A stretch of DNA of 64,000 nucleotides from JAJFJD01 sp965228695 (lineage in GTDB: Bacteria; Pseudomonadota; Alphaproteobacteria; UBA8366). The notes beneath the pieces were generated by a model. That model was given only the letters and a program-made list of their open reading frames with translations. It made no database searches and was not told where the DNA came from. Below, piece after piece: positions 24,996-33,193 of this stretch. The stretch is taken from positions 434,001-498,000 of the forward strand of contig CBDDIB010000002.1 in assembly GCA_965228695.1 (NCBI GenBank). The letters run 5' to 3'. Both the position numbers and the translations under genes were made by a program. The number at the start of each line of letters is the position of its first letter. Positions within the stretch are counted from its first letter, which is position 1.

Positions 24996-26012
24996 TTAGA
25001 GGCCCTGCTTCACCCTCGGCATCACCTCCTCGGCGAACAAATGCATGCTGTCCTGGACCTGACTGTGCGGCATGCCGACCCAGTGCAGCCCGAGCACCAT
25101 ATGGGTCACGCCGAGTTTCTTCCGGTAGCCGATGATCTGCTCGGCGACCTCGTCCGGCGAGCCGAACAGGAAGCGGTCACGGGTCAATTCATCGAAGTCC
25201 AGATTCAGGTCGTCGTCGCCCTCGGGCATCGCCTTGTCCTGACCCCACTCGTGATAGACCTTGTATTTCTCTTCGAGATACGGTCGGGCGAGACGGGTCG
25301 CCTCCTCGCGGGAGCCGGCGACGAAGATTTCCCGCATCAAGGGCAGCTCGGCCGGGTGCGGCTTGCCGTACTCGTCCAGTGCGGTCTTGTAGACGTCGAG
25401 CTGGCGTTCGATCGTGTCCATGCGCTGATGCGGATTGATGAACCAGGTATCGGCCAGTTTCGCCGCCCGACGCACCGCCGCATCCGCATTGGCGCCGAAC
25501 CAGATTGGCGGCATTGGTTTCTGCACCGGCTTGAGCGACAGGGTGCAATCGACCAGTTCGAAATGCGACCCCTTCATGTTGACATGCTCTTCCGTCCACA
25601 GCCGCTTGATCGCTTCGAGGTTTTCGACCAGCCGGGGCACGCGGTCCTTCGGCGTGGTGCCGAAACCACGGAACTCGACCTCGCGGTAGCCGAGCCCGGC
25701 GCCGAATACCAGCCGCCCGTTGGACATCACGTCCATCGTCGCCAGTTGCTCGGCAATGTCGAGCGGCTTGTGCAGCGACAGCAGGATGATACCCGTGATG
25801 ATGCGCATGTTGGGCGCCTCGCCCATGATCCGCGACAGAAAGGGCAAAAGTTGGAACTGGCTGAGCGGATAGCCGGCATAATGCATGCCGCTGATCAGGT
25901 CCGAAAACCCGAGTTCGTCGGCGAGCCGCGCCTGTTCCATCAATTCGTTGAATCGGGCAACCATGTCGTCGCCCTGCCGGTACTGCCCCCGGATGAAGAA
26001 CCCGTATTTCAT
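24996..26012 (-). CDS. Luciferase-like (LLM-class) oxidoreductase, copy 1
   Basis: 338 residues. A TIM-barrel monooxygenase/F420-oxidoreductase fold: MKYGFFIRGQY at the N terminus, LADELGFSDLISGMHYAGYP, then LATMDVMSNGRLVFGAGLGYREVEFRGFG (the typical cofactor-phosphate turn), and PPIWFGANADAAVRRAA. LLM enzymes use FMNH2 or F420. The F420 cluster on the other side of the LpxR-like gene makes F420 the likelier cofactor, an inference. The C-terminal EWGQDKAMPEGDDDL block is shared with the three copies that follow. Its ATG is 84 bases downstream of copy 2's stop, so all four could be one operon. Confidence 0.85.
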   Translation of the reverse strand: MKYGFFIRGQYRQGDDMVARFNELMEQARLADELGFSDLISGMHYAGYPLSQFQLLPFLSRIMGEAPNMRIITGIILLSLHKPLDIAEQLATMDVMSNGRLVFGAGLGYREVEFRGFGTTPKDRVPRLVENLEAIKRLWTEEHVNMKGSHFELVDCTLSLKPVQKPMPPIWFGANADAAVRRAAKLADTWFINPHQRMDTIERQLDVYKTALDEYGKPHPAELPLMREIFVAGSREEATRLARPYLEEKYKVYHEWGQDKAMPEGDDDLNLDFDELTRDRFLFGSPDEVAEQIIGYRKKLGVTHMVLGLHWVGMPHSQVQDSMHLFAEEVMPRVKQGL

Positions 26013-26098
26013 CTAGCCTGCCTCCGCGTCTCTGGGTTGTCGCCGTTTCCGGGAGCCTACCGCGACGGCGGCACCGCCGCCAAATCGCGGCGCCTTCG

Positions 26099-27133
26099 TC
26101 AGATGCCCTGCTCCACCTTTGGCATAACCTCTTCGGCGAACATCTGCATCTGTTCCAGCACCATGTCCTGCGGCATCCCCACCCAGTGGAAGCTGAGCAC
26201 CATATGGCTGATCTCGAGTTTTTTGTTGTATTCGATGAGCGCCTCGGCAATCTGGTCCGCCGGCCCCAGGAGGAAGCGGTCTTCCTGCAGTTCTTCCAAC
26301 GCCAACGAAAGGTCGTTGTCGCCTTCGGGCATCGCCTTGTCCTGACCCCACTCGTGGTAAATCTTGTACTTTTCGGCCAGATACGGGCCGCAGCGATCCA
26401 TCGCCTCCTGTTTGTTCGGGGCGATGAATATCTCGCGCGCGAGCGGCAATTCGTCGGGGAACGGTTTATCGGCCTCATCCAGCGCGCGCCGGTACACGTC
26501 GAGTTGGCGGGCGATCGTCTCCATCTTCTGATGCGGATTGATGAACCATGAATCCGCGACACGCGCAGCGCGCCGGATCGCCGCGTCGGCGTTGGCGCCG
26601 ACCCAAATGGGCGGCATCGGCTTTTGTGCGGGTTTGAGCGAGACACGCACCCGGTCGAGTTCGAAATGCGAGCCGACCATAGAGACCTCGTCTTCCAGCC
26701 ACAGCCGCTTGATCGCTTCCAAGTTTTCCATGAAGCGCGGCACACGCTCCTTCTGGGTCGTGCCGAATGCCTTGAACTCGACGTCGCGATAGCCAAGCCC
26801 GGCGCCGAATATCAACCGGCCGCCGGACATCACGTCGAGCGTCGCCAATTGTTCGGCGACATCGAGCGGCTTGCCGAGCGACAGCAGAACGATCCCGGTA
26901 AGCAGCCGCAGGTTCGGCGCCTCGGCCATAACTCTGGCGAGAAAAGGAATTTGATGAAATTCCTGCAACGGGTAACCGGCGAGATGCTGGCTTTTGAGCA
27001 CGCTGTCGAAGCCGAGCCGGTCGGCGAGCCGCGCCTGCGCCATCTGATCCTCGGTCCGTCGCACCATGTCGTCGCCCTGCGGATACTGGGTCCGCATGAC
27101 GATGCCGTATTTCATCTTCCGCTGAGAGTTCAT
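26099..27133 (-). CDS. Luciferase-like (LLM-class) oxidoreductase, copy 2
   Basis: 344 residues from the ATG at 27133, with AGAGGTTAGG upstream; an internal ATG at 27115 (MKYGIV) is the alternative. The open frame extends a further 161 codons upstream, but that part is an out-of-frame shadow of copy 3. Sequence order matches copy 1: RADRLGFDSVLKSQHLAGYP-like start, LATLDVMSGGRLIFGAGLGYRDVEFKAFG, PPIWVGANADAAIRRAARVADSWF, and EWGQDKAMPEGDNDL. It groups with copy 1 by AGYPL near residue 50. Cofactor as for copy 1. Confidence 0.85.
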   Translation of the reverse strand: MNSQRKMKYGIVMRTQYPQGDDMVRRTEDQMAQARLADRLGFDSVLKSQHLAGYPLQEFHQIPFLARVMAEAPNLRLLTGIVLLSLGKPLDVAEQLATLDVMSGGRLIFGAGLGYRDVEFKAFGTTQKERVPRFMENLEAIKRLWLEDEVSMVGSHFELDRVRVSLKPAQKPMPPIWVGANADAAIRRAARVADSWFINPHQKMETIARQLDVYRRALDEADKPFPDELPLAREIFIAPNKQEAMDRCGPYLAEKYKIYHEWGQDKAMPEGDNDLSLALEELQEDRFLLGPADQIAEALIEYNKKLEISHMVLSFHWVGMPQDMVLEQMQMFAEEVMPKVEQGI

Positions 27134-27162
27134 CCTAACCTCTTTCAGTGTTTCCGTTTTCG

Positions 27163-28188
27163 CTAGATGCCGGCGCGCACTTTTGGAAAGACTTCTTCGG
27201 CGAAGCGGTGCATCGCTTCCAACGTAATGCTTTGCGGCATGCCGGGCCATTGCAAACACAGAAGCATGTGGTTCACACCGAGCTTCCGGTGGCACTCGAT
27301 GATCCCCTCCGCCACCTCGTCGGGCGAGCCGAGGATGAAGCGGTTGCGCAGCAGGTCGTCGAAATCCTGGCCCAGATCGTCGTCGCCCTTCGGCATGACC
27401 TTGTCCTGGCCCCACTGATGATAGGCGTCGTATTTGAGGCCCAGATGCGGGCGCACCATCTCGATCGCCTGCTCGCGGCTGTCGGCGACAAAGGTCTCGC
27501 GCCGAAACGGCATTTCCGCCGGGAAAGGCTTGCCGACCGCATCGAGCTCGCGCTTGTACAGGTCGATCTGCCGTTCCAACGTGTCGAGCCGGTGATGCGC
27601 GCTGATATACCAGCAATCGCCCATGCGGGCCGCGCGCTTGATCGCCACGTCGGCATTGGCCCCGATCCAGATCGGCGGGCCACCCTCCTGGACCATCGGC
27701 ACCGAGAGCTGCGCGCCGTCCAGCTCGAAATGCGAGCCCTTCATCGTGACCGGCTCGCCGGTGAACAGCCTTTTCACCGCTGCGAGATTTTCCTCGAAGC
27801 GTTTGCCGCCTTCGCCGCGTTTGACGCCGAAGGCCTTATATTCCACATCGCGGTAGCCGAGCGCACAGCCGAAGACCGCCTTGCCCCCCGACATCAGGTC
27901 GAGGGTTGCCATCTGCTCGGCGATGTCGAGCGGCTTGTGCAGCGTCAGCAGGCTGATACCGGTGACCAGGCGTAGCGACGGCGCCTCCGCCATGGCGCGG
28001 GCGAGCAGCGGCATCTGCTGGAATTCGTAGAACGGATCGCTGCTGAAATGCTGACCCTTTACGAAGGATACGAACCCGAGTTTCTCGGCCAGCCGGACCT
28101 GTTCCATCAACTCGGTGAATCGGGCCGGAATGTCCTCGTCGCGCCGATATTGCGCCCGGGTCATATAGCCGAACTGAAATGCCGTCAT
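27163..28188 (-). CDS. Luciferase-like (LLM-class) oxidoreductase, copy 3
   Basis: 341 residues from the ATG at 28188. FQFGYMTRAQYRRDEDIPARF opens the barrel; KGQHFSSDPFYEFQ replaces the AGYPL of copies 1 and 2. GGKAVFGCALGYRDVEYKAFGVKRGEGGKRF differs from the others in the cofactor-loop region by Cys and in having GEGG after it. The C-terminal HQWGQDKVMPKGDDDL block is retained. It ends 29 bases before copy 2 starts. The divergence around the pocket suggests a different substrate. Confidence 0.85.
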   Translation of the reverse strand: MTAFQFGYMTRAQYRRDEDIPARFTELMEQVRLAEKLGFVSFVKGQHFSSDPFYEFQQMPLLARAMAEAPSLRLVTGISLLTLHKPLDIAEQMATLDLMSGGKAVFGCALGYRDVEYKAFGVKRGEGGKRFEENLAAVKRLFTGEPVTMKGSHFELDGAQLSVPMVQEGGPPIWIGANADVAIKRAARMGDCWYISAHHRLDTLERQIDLYKRELDAVGKPFPAEMPFRRETFVADSREQAIEMVRPHLGLKYDAYHQWGQDKVMPKGDDDLGQDFDDLLRNRFILGSPDEVAEGIIECHRKLGVNHMLLCLQWPGMPQSITLEAMHRFAEEVFPKVRAGI

Positions 28189-28216
28189 CGGTCTCGCTCC
28201 CTCAGCGCCGCTTTGC

Positions 28217-28406
28217 CCTTCAACAAACTCAGGATGAGGCGGGTTTTAGATCAGTGTGTCATCCCCGTGAACCAGCGGGATCCAGCGGCGCAGAAGCCTG
28301 GATTCCCGCATGCGCGGGAATGACAATTCGAATATGGGGGGGGGTCAGCATGAGCGCCTTTTCCGATTGCCTAAATCTTGCCAGCCTCATCCCAGCTTGT
28401 CGAAGG
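28217..28406. repeat. Compound inverted repeat nested around a GTCAT element
   Basis: CCTTCAACAAACTCAGGATGAGG (28217-28239) is inverted as CCTCATCCCAGCTTGTCGAAGG (28385-28406). Between them a GTCATCCCCGTGA...CGCGGGAATGAC palindrome spans 28258-28324. Both units match the copies near 14024 and 14905. The repeat fills the gap between LLM copies 3 and 4. Confidence 0.65.
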
Positions 28407-28425
28407 ATGATGCCCCCGAAACGCG

Positions 28426-29448
28426 TTATCCCTGCCTCACCTTCGGGAACACCTCCTCCGACAGCATGTTCAGGACGTCGACCACCATGCTTTGCGGCAT
28501 ACCAGGCCATTGGACGCTCATGATCAGGTGATTGATGCCGGTTTCCTTGTTCAAGCGGATCATTTGTTCCGCCACTTCGTCGGGCGAGCCGACGAGGAAC
28601 CGGTCGCGAACCAAGTCGTCGAAATCGAGGCCCAGGTCGTCGTCGCCCTCGGGCATCGCCTTGTCCTGGCCCCAGGCATGGTAGGCCTCGTATTTTGCCG
28701 CCAGGAAAGGTTGGCAGAGCCGCATCGCCTCGTCGCGCGTCCGGGCGACGAAAACCTCGCGGCGCGCCGGGAACTCGTCCGGGAAAGGTTTGCCGCAGTC
28801 GTCGAGCGCCTTCCGGTAAACCTCGGTCTGGCGGATGATCGTGTCGATCCGGTTATGCGGATTCACATACCAGCAGTCGCCAACCCGGGCCGCACGCTTG
28901 ATCGCCACATCGGCATTCGCGCCGATCCAGATCGGCGGGTGCGGTTTTTGGACGGGCTTGGTGCCGAGCGCCGCGCCCTTCAATTCGAAATGCGACCCGA
29001 CCATATCGACCGTCTCTTCGGTCCACAGCCGCTTGATCGCTTCGAGGTTCTCCTCGAAGCGTTTGACCCGCTCCTTCTGTGTCGTGCCGAAAGCGAGGAA
29101 TTCCACCTCGCGGTAGCCCAGCGCCGCGCCGAAGATGACCTTGCCGCCGCTCATCACGTCGACCGTCGCCAAATACTCGGCGACATCGATCGGCTTCATC
29201 AGCGACAGCAGGATAATGCCGAAGTTGAGCCGAAGATTCGGCGCTTCCGCCATCACGCGAGATAAAAACGGCAGTTGCTGGAAATCCTGAAAAGGCGCAC
29301 TGCTGTAATGCATGCCGTTGGTGATGCTGGCGAATCCCAGCTGATCCGCGAGACGGGCCTGCTCCATCAATTCGCGAAAGCGCGCTTGCATGTCGTCTTC
29401 CGGGGGGAACTGCGCCCGCATCATCAGGCCGAATTGGATGTCCGCCAT
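28426..29448 (-). CDS. Luciferase-like (LLM-class) oxidoreductase, copy 4
   Basis: 340 residues from the ATG at 29448 (MADIQFGLMMRAQF) with GGGAAAAA upstream; the open frame reaching 29679 lacks this pattern. NGMHYSSAPFQDFQ pairs it with copy 3 rather than copies 1 and 2. It keeps GGKVIFGAALGYREVEFLAFGTTQ, PPIWIGANADVAIKRAARVGDCWYV and AWGQDKAMPEGDDDL. It is separated from copy 3 by 237 bases of repeats and lies divergent from the two-component system at 29651. Likely the first gene of the group. Substrate unknown. Confidence 0.85.
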   Translation of the reverse strand: MADIQFGLMMRAQFPPEDDMQARFRELMEQARLADQLGFASITNGMHYSSAPFQDFQQLPFLSRVMAEAPNLRLNFGIILLSLMKPIDVAEYLATVDVMSGGKVIFGAALGYREVEFLAFGTTQKERVKRFEENLEAIKRLWTEETVDMVGSHFELKGAALGTKPVQKPHPPIWIGANADVAIKRAARVGDCWYVNPHNRIDTIIRQTEVYRKALDDCGKPFPDEFPARREVFVARTRDEAMRLCQPFLAAKYEAYHAWGQDKAMPEGDDDLGLDFDDLVRDRFLVGSPDEVAEQMIRLNKETGINHLIMSVQWPGMPQSMVVDVLNMLSEEVFPKVRQG

Positions 29449-29650
29449 TGCTTTTTCCCTCATCTCCCTGCGGCCCATGCCCGCGTCGAAAACCATCGGA
29501 TACCTATGACCGCAGAGTACTCGGTTTTCGCGATCGCTGTCATGCCGGGGCAGCGCAAGGGGATGACTTGCGGAATCGGATATGAAACCGCATTTATGTA
29601 GGACGTGAAGCCGGCGCGGGCCGGCGACGGAACGGTAATCACGACACGCC

Positions 29651-30328
29651 ATGCGATTATTGCTGATCGAAGACGACACGGAAGCGGCGGCCTTTTTGCG
29701 GAAGGGCCTGGAAGAAGCGGGATTCGTGGTTGATCACGCGGCGACCGGCCCGGACGGCCTGCACCTCGCCACGACCGAGGCTTACGCCGGGATGATCGTC
29801 GACCGCATGCTGCCCGGCATGGACGGCCTGCACATCATCGAACTGCTGCGCAAGGAAGGAAACACCACGCCGGTGCTGATTCTCAGCGCGATGGATGGCG
29901 TGGACGACCGGGTAAAGGGGTTGCGCGCCGGCGGCGACGACTACCTGACCAAACCCTATGCCTTTTCCGAGCTGCAGGCCCGGCTCGAGGCGCTGATGCG
30001 GCGCGGCCAAGCCGCCCCGACCGAGACGACACTGTCGCTCGGCGACCTGGAGATCGATCTCCTGGCCCGGACGGTGACCCGTTCCGGCCGGCGGATCGAA
30101 TTACTGCCGCGCGAGTTTCAGATCCTGGAATATCTGATGCGGCATTCCGGGCAGGTGGTGACCCGCACGATGCTGCTGGAAAATGTCTGGAATTATCACT
30201 TCGACCCCAAGACCGGCGTGATCGACGTGCAAATCAGCCGGCTGCGGCAGAAGCTCGACAAGGATTTCGACACGCCGCTGCTGCATACCGTGCGCGGCGC
30301 AGGATACTGCCTTCGTGTTCCGGAATAG
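29651..30328 (+). CDS. OmpR-family response regulator
   Basis: 225 residues. The receiver domain has Asp8 and Asp9 (LIEDDTEAAA), the phosphorylated Asp51 (MIVDRMLPGMDGL) and Lys101 in YLTKPYAFSELQAR. The winged-helix C terminus shows LSLGDLEIDLLARTVTRSGR, LPREFQILEYLMRH and the DNA-contact HTVRGAGYCLRV. It is of the CusR/QseB type. It overlaps the kinase start by 14 bases and is divergent from LLM copy 4, so the LLM genes are candidate targets, but no binding site is apparent. Confidence 0.93.
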   Translation: MRLLLIEDDTEAAAFLRKGLEEAGFVVDHAATGPDGLHLATTEAYAGMIVDRMLPGMDGLHIIELLRKEGNTTPVLILSAMDGVDDRVKGLRAGGDDYLTKPYAFSELQARLEALMRRGQAAPTETTLSLGDLEIDLLARTVTRSGRRIELLPREFQILEYLMRHSGQVVTRTMLLENVWNYHFDPKTGVIDVQISRLRQKLDKDFDTPLLHTVRGAGYCLRVPE

Positions 30329-31730
30329 GCTCTTTCGCACATCGACTTTCCGCTATGCGATGCTCTATATGGCGGTGTTCGGATTGTCGGTCTGCGGCGT
30401 TCTGGTGTTCGTCTATTGGAGCACCGTCAGCGTCATCGACGCCCAAAGCGATGCCACCATCGAAGCTGAGATCACCGGCCTCGCCGAACAGTACCGCGAG
30501 CGCAGCGTCGTCGGGCTTGTCGAAATTATCCGCGAGCGCAGTTCGGGGCAAAGCGGCCGCCGCGGCGTCTATCTGCTGACCAATCCGTTTCTGACGCCAT
30601 TGGCGGGCAATCTGGCCGGCTGGCCCGAAGCCGCCAAGGGACCCCCCGGCTGGGTCGACTTTCATATCAAACAGGCGGCCCGGCCGACCCTACGGCCACA
30701 GATTGCCCGGGCGCGCACCTTCGAACTCGACGGCGGCTTCCATCTGCTGGTCGGCCGGGACCTGACCGAACGCGCCGAGTTTCGCGAAACCATCACGAAT
30801 GCATTGATTTGGGCACTGCTGGCCACACTGGCACTCGGGTTCGGCGGCGGATTGCTGTTGAGCCGCAATTTCCTGCGGCGGCTCGACGCGATCAACCAGG
30901 GCAGCCGGGCGATCCTGCACGGCGATCTGACGCAGCGCATGCCCGTGACCGGCTATGCCGACGAGTTCGACCGGCTGGCGCGGAACCTGAACGACATGCT
31001 GGATCAGATCGAGCGGCTGATGGAAGGTATGCGCGGCGTCGCCGACAATATCGCCCACGATCTGCGCAGCCCGATCTCGCGTCTCCGCAGCCGGCTCGAG
31101 GTGACGTTGATGTCGCAATCGGACCCGGAGGAATACCGCGCCGCCCTCGCCAAGACGATCGAGGAAACCGACGGCATTCTCGACACGTTCAACGCGCTGC
31201 TCGCAATCGCCTTGGCGGAATCCGGCGTGCTGCGCGACCGCTTCGAACGGCTCGACCTATGCGCCTTGGTGCGGGACGCCGGCGAACTGTATGGCGCGGC
31301 GGCAGAAGAGCGGGGATTGCGCCTCGAGGTCGACGCGGCGGACGACTGTATGATCGACGGAGACCGGAATCTGTTGTCGCAGGCGATCAGCAATCTGCTG
31401 GACAACGCATTCAACCACACGCCGAAGGGCGGGTCGATTACGCTCGCCGCACGGCGGGATGCGGACGGGCGGCCGGAATTCTCGATTTCCGACACCGGGC
31501 CCGGCATCGCGGCGGACGAACGCGAACGGGTTCTCGAACGATTCGTCCGGCTCGACGACAGCCGCAGTACGCCCGGCAGCGGGCTGGGGCTCAGTCAGGT
31601 CGCCGCCACGGCCCGGCTGCATTATGCCGACCTGTCGCTGGAAGATAATGACCCGGGCCTGCGGGTGCGGCTGCGCTTTCCCGCGATCGAGACTGGGCCG
31701 GAACCACAAAAACTTCTTCCTTTACAATGA
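30315..31730 (+). CDS. Sensor histidine kinase
   Basis: 471 residues, starting at a GTG inside the regulator's last codons. Two membrane segments (about 15-37 and 162-182) bracket a periplasmic sensor of about 125 residues. Then come HAMP-like RNFLRRLDAINQGSR, the HisKA box DNIAHDLRSPISRLRSRLE (phospho-His near residue 245), the N box NLLDNAFNHTP and glycine boxes SDTGPGIAADE and GSGLGLSQV. It resembles the heavy-metal or cationic-peptide sensor class by architecture; the signal is not inferable. It is followed by an AT-rich spacer. Confidence 0.92.
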   Translation: MFRNRLFRTSTFRYAMLYMAVFGLSVCGVLVFVYWSTVSVIDAQSDATIEAEITGLAEQYRERSVVGLVEIIRERSSGQSGRRGVYLLTNPFLTPLAGNLAGWPEAAKGPPGWVDFHIKQAARPTLRPQIARARTFELDGGFHLLVGRDLTERAEFRETITNALIWALLATLALGFGGGLLLSRNFLRRLDAINQGSRAILHGDLTQRMPVTGYADEFDRLARNLNDMLDQIERLMEGMRGVADNIAHDLRSPISRLRSRLEVTLMSQSDPEEYRAALAKTIEETDGILDTFNALLAIALAESGVLRDRFERLDLCALVRDAGELYGAAAEERGLRLEVDAADDCMIDGDRNLLSQAISNLLDNAFNHTPKGGSITLAARRDADGRPEFSISDTGPGIAADERERVLERFVRLDDSRSTPGSGLGLSQVAATARLHYADLSLEDNDPGLRVRLRFPAIETGPEPQKLLPLQ

Positions 31731-31796
31731 TATATTGCTTATTTAACGATAATAATATGTGATATTATAAATATACGTAAATTTTTCGTGTATTTA

Positions 31797-31825
31797 TTGA
31801 CTCTGCCCACGGGCAATGTTATTTC
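31797..31825 (+). promoter_or_regulatory. Candidate promoter for the siroheme/sulfite reductase operon
   Basis: TTGACT (31797-31802) and TATTTC (31820-31825) with a 17-base spacer, in an AT-rich stretch. The predicted start near 31832 coincides with the first base of the riboswitch, as expected for a regulated leader. Confidence 0.45.
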
Positions 31826-31831
31826 ATCCTT

Positions 31832-31894
31832 CAGCGCCGATTTGAAAAATCGTCAGATTGCGGGCGCTTAATAAATGCGGCTAAAGCGACAGGG
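31832..31894 (+). promoter_or_regulatory. SAM-II riboswitch
   Basis: The P1 strand AGCGCC (31833-31838) pairs with GGCGCT (31863-31868). Around it are conserved elements: GATTT right after the 5' strand, ATTGC before the 3' strand and TAAATGCGGCTAAA after it, the pattern of SAM-II (TAAATGTAGCTAAA in the classical version). The first loop contains an extra GATTT-gaa-AAATC hairpin. SAM-II occurs mainly in alphaproteobacteria and shuts down methionine and sulfur genes when S-adenosylmethionine is abundant. It is followed by a terminator and the siroheme/sulfite reductase genes. Confidence 0.8.
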
Positions 31895-31906
31895 TCTCCG
31901 CCCGGC

Positions 31907-31928
31907 TTTTCCGCCGCGGCGGATTTTT
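31907..31928 (+). terminator. Intrinsic terminator after the SAM-II riboswitch
   Basis: TCCGCC/GGCGGA stem (31910-31915 with 31918-31923) followed by five T residues. Its position between riboswitch and operon suggests attenuation, with SAM favouring termination; an alternative antiterminator was not folded in detail. A further hairpin (GGTCCTT/AAGGACC, 31939-31960) follows without a long T run. Confidence 0.6.
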
Positions 31929-32063
31929 CGTTGGGGTTGGTCCTTCCCTTTGCAAGGACCCGCGGGATTTGAACGGGCAGCTTGCGACCGCGTGACTAAC
32001 CGCTAAAGCGCCACGGAGACGTGCTCCGTGGGCCCATATGGTCGATGCGAGGAGACACGTTTC

Positions 32064-32864
32064 ATGACTGCCGATTTTCTACCCTTTCCCGTGCCCGCCG
32101 GACGCCAACCCGGGACGGTATTCATCGTCGGGGCCGGTCCCGGCGATCCCGACCTGTTGACCCTGCGGGCGCTGCGCGTGCTGCGTGACGCCGATGTGGT
32201 GATCCACGACCGCCTGATCGGACCCGGTATCCTGGACTTCGCCAAACCCGACGCGGAAATCCTGTACGTCGGCAAGGCGAAGGCCAACCACAGCGTTCCC
32301 CAGGACGAGATCAACGCCCTGATGGCGCGCCAGGCCCACGCGGGCAAACGCGTAATCCGGCTCAAGGGCGGCGACCCCTTCGTCTTCGGGCGCGGCGGTG
32401 AGGAGGTCGATTATCTGATTGCGCGCGGCGTGCCGGTCGAGATCGTGCCGGGCATCACCGCGGCGACCGGCTGCGCCGCTTACACTGGCATCCCGCTGAC
32501 CCACCGGGACCACGCCACCGCCGTGACCTTCATCAGCGGGCACGCCAAGGACGGCGACCCGGACCTGGATTGGGACGGGCTGGCCCGGGGCCGTCAGACC
32601 ATCGTCGTCTATATGGGGATCTCGACCGCGGGCCGCGTCGCCGCGCGATTGATCGAGCACGGCCTTGCCCGGTCCACGCCGGTCGCGGTGGTCGAGAACG
32701 GCACGCTTCCGACCCAAAAGACCGCCACCGGCACCGTCGCCGGACTGGAGCAGATCATTCAAGAAAACCAAATCGCGGGTCCCGCGCTGATCGTGATCGG
32801 CGAGGTGGCGCGCTTCGCCAAAACGTCGGAACCCGAGCGCTGGCCGTTGGCCGCCGCAAAGTGA
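32064..32864 (+). CDS. cobA: Uroporphyrinogen-III C-methyltransferase (siroheme pathway)
   Basis: 266 residues from the ATG at 32064 (ribosome site GAGGAG). SUMT methylates uroporphyrinogen III at C2 and C7 with two SAM to give precorrin-2, the branch point to siroheme and B12. Motifs: GTVFIVGAGPGDPDLLTLRA, DRLIGPGIL, the glycine-rich IRLKGGDPFVFGRGGEE, GITAATGCAAYTGIPLTHRD and VVYMGISTAGRVA. Lacks the dehydrogenase/ferrochelatase domain of the CysG fusion. Placed in front of a sulfite reductase, so siroheme supply is the likely main role. Regulation by a SAM-sensing riboswitch fits its use of SAM. Confidence 0.93.
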   Translation: MTADFLPFPVPAGRQPGTVFIVGAGPGDPDLLTLRALRVLRDADVVIHDRLIGPGILDFAKPDAEILYVGKAKANHSVPQDEINALMARQAHAGKRVIRLKGGDPFVFGRGGEEVDYLIARGVPVEIVPGITAATGCAAYTGIPLTHRDHATAVTFISGHAKDGDPDLDWDGLARGRQTIVVYMGISTAGRVAARLIEHGLARSTPVAVVENGTLPTQKTATGTVAGLEQIIQENQIAGPALIVIGEVARFAKTSEPERWPLAAAK

Positions 32865-32878
32865 CGGAGGACGCGATC

Positions 32879-33187
32879 ATGACATTGCATGCCGTAACCG
32901 CAAATCGGTTGACCGACGGACAGGTGGTCTACCTGACGCCCGCCCGCCACTGGTCCGAAAAATTTCAAGCCAGCCAACTCGCCGAAGCCGGCGACGAAGC
33001 CGACGCGCTGCTACGGGCAGCACAGGCCTCGGTCGAGGCGCGGCTCGTCGTCGAACCGTATCTGATCCCCGTCGACGGCGACGCCACGAACGGCCAACCG
33101 CCGCGCGCCGTCGGCCGGCGGGAAACCATCCGCGCCGCCGGCCCGAGCGTCCGCCCGGACCTGGGCCATCAGGCCGCGCAGGAGTAA
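32879..33187 (+). CDS. DUF2849 family protein
   Basis: 102 residues from the ATG at 32879 with GGAGG six bases upstream. The sequence (VTANRLTDGQVVYLTPARHWSEKF, then ALLRAAQASVEARLVVEPYLIPV) matches DUF2849, a short family found between the SUMT and sulfite reductase genes in alphaproteobacteria. It begins 15 bases after cobA and ends 7 bases before the reductase. Function unknown; probably an accessory factor for siroheme insertion or reductase assembly (inference). Confidence 0.85.
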   Translation: MTLHAVTANRLTDGQVVYLTPARHWSEKFQASQLAEAGDEADALLRAAQASVEARLVVEPYLIPVDGDATNGQPPRAVGRRETIRAAGPSVRPDLGHQAAQE

Positions 33188-33193
33188 AACGCC

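Larger units (their letters stand above)
31731..32063 (+). other. Leader region of the siroheme/sulfite reductase operon
   Basis: The 333-base region between the kinase and the SUMT gene holds an AT-rich stretch, the promoter, riboswitch and terminator noted separately, hairpins at 31939-31960 and 32011-32031 (CCACGGAG/CTCCGTGG), and a tRNA-like antisense segment near 31955-32020 described in the findings. Confidence 0.6.

Noticed and set aside
26099..27616. 505-codon open frame on the minus strand
   Set aside because: The first 161 codons are an out-of-frame shadow of LLM copy 3; the real LLM copy 2 starts at 27133 with a ribosome site.
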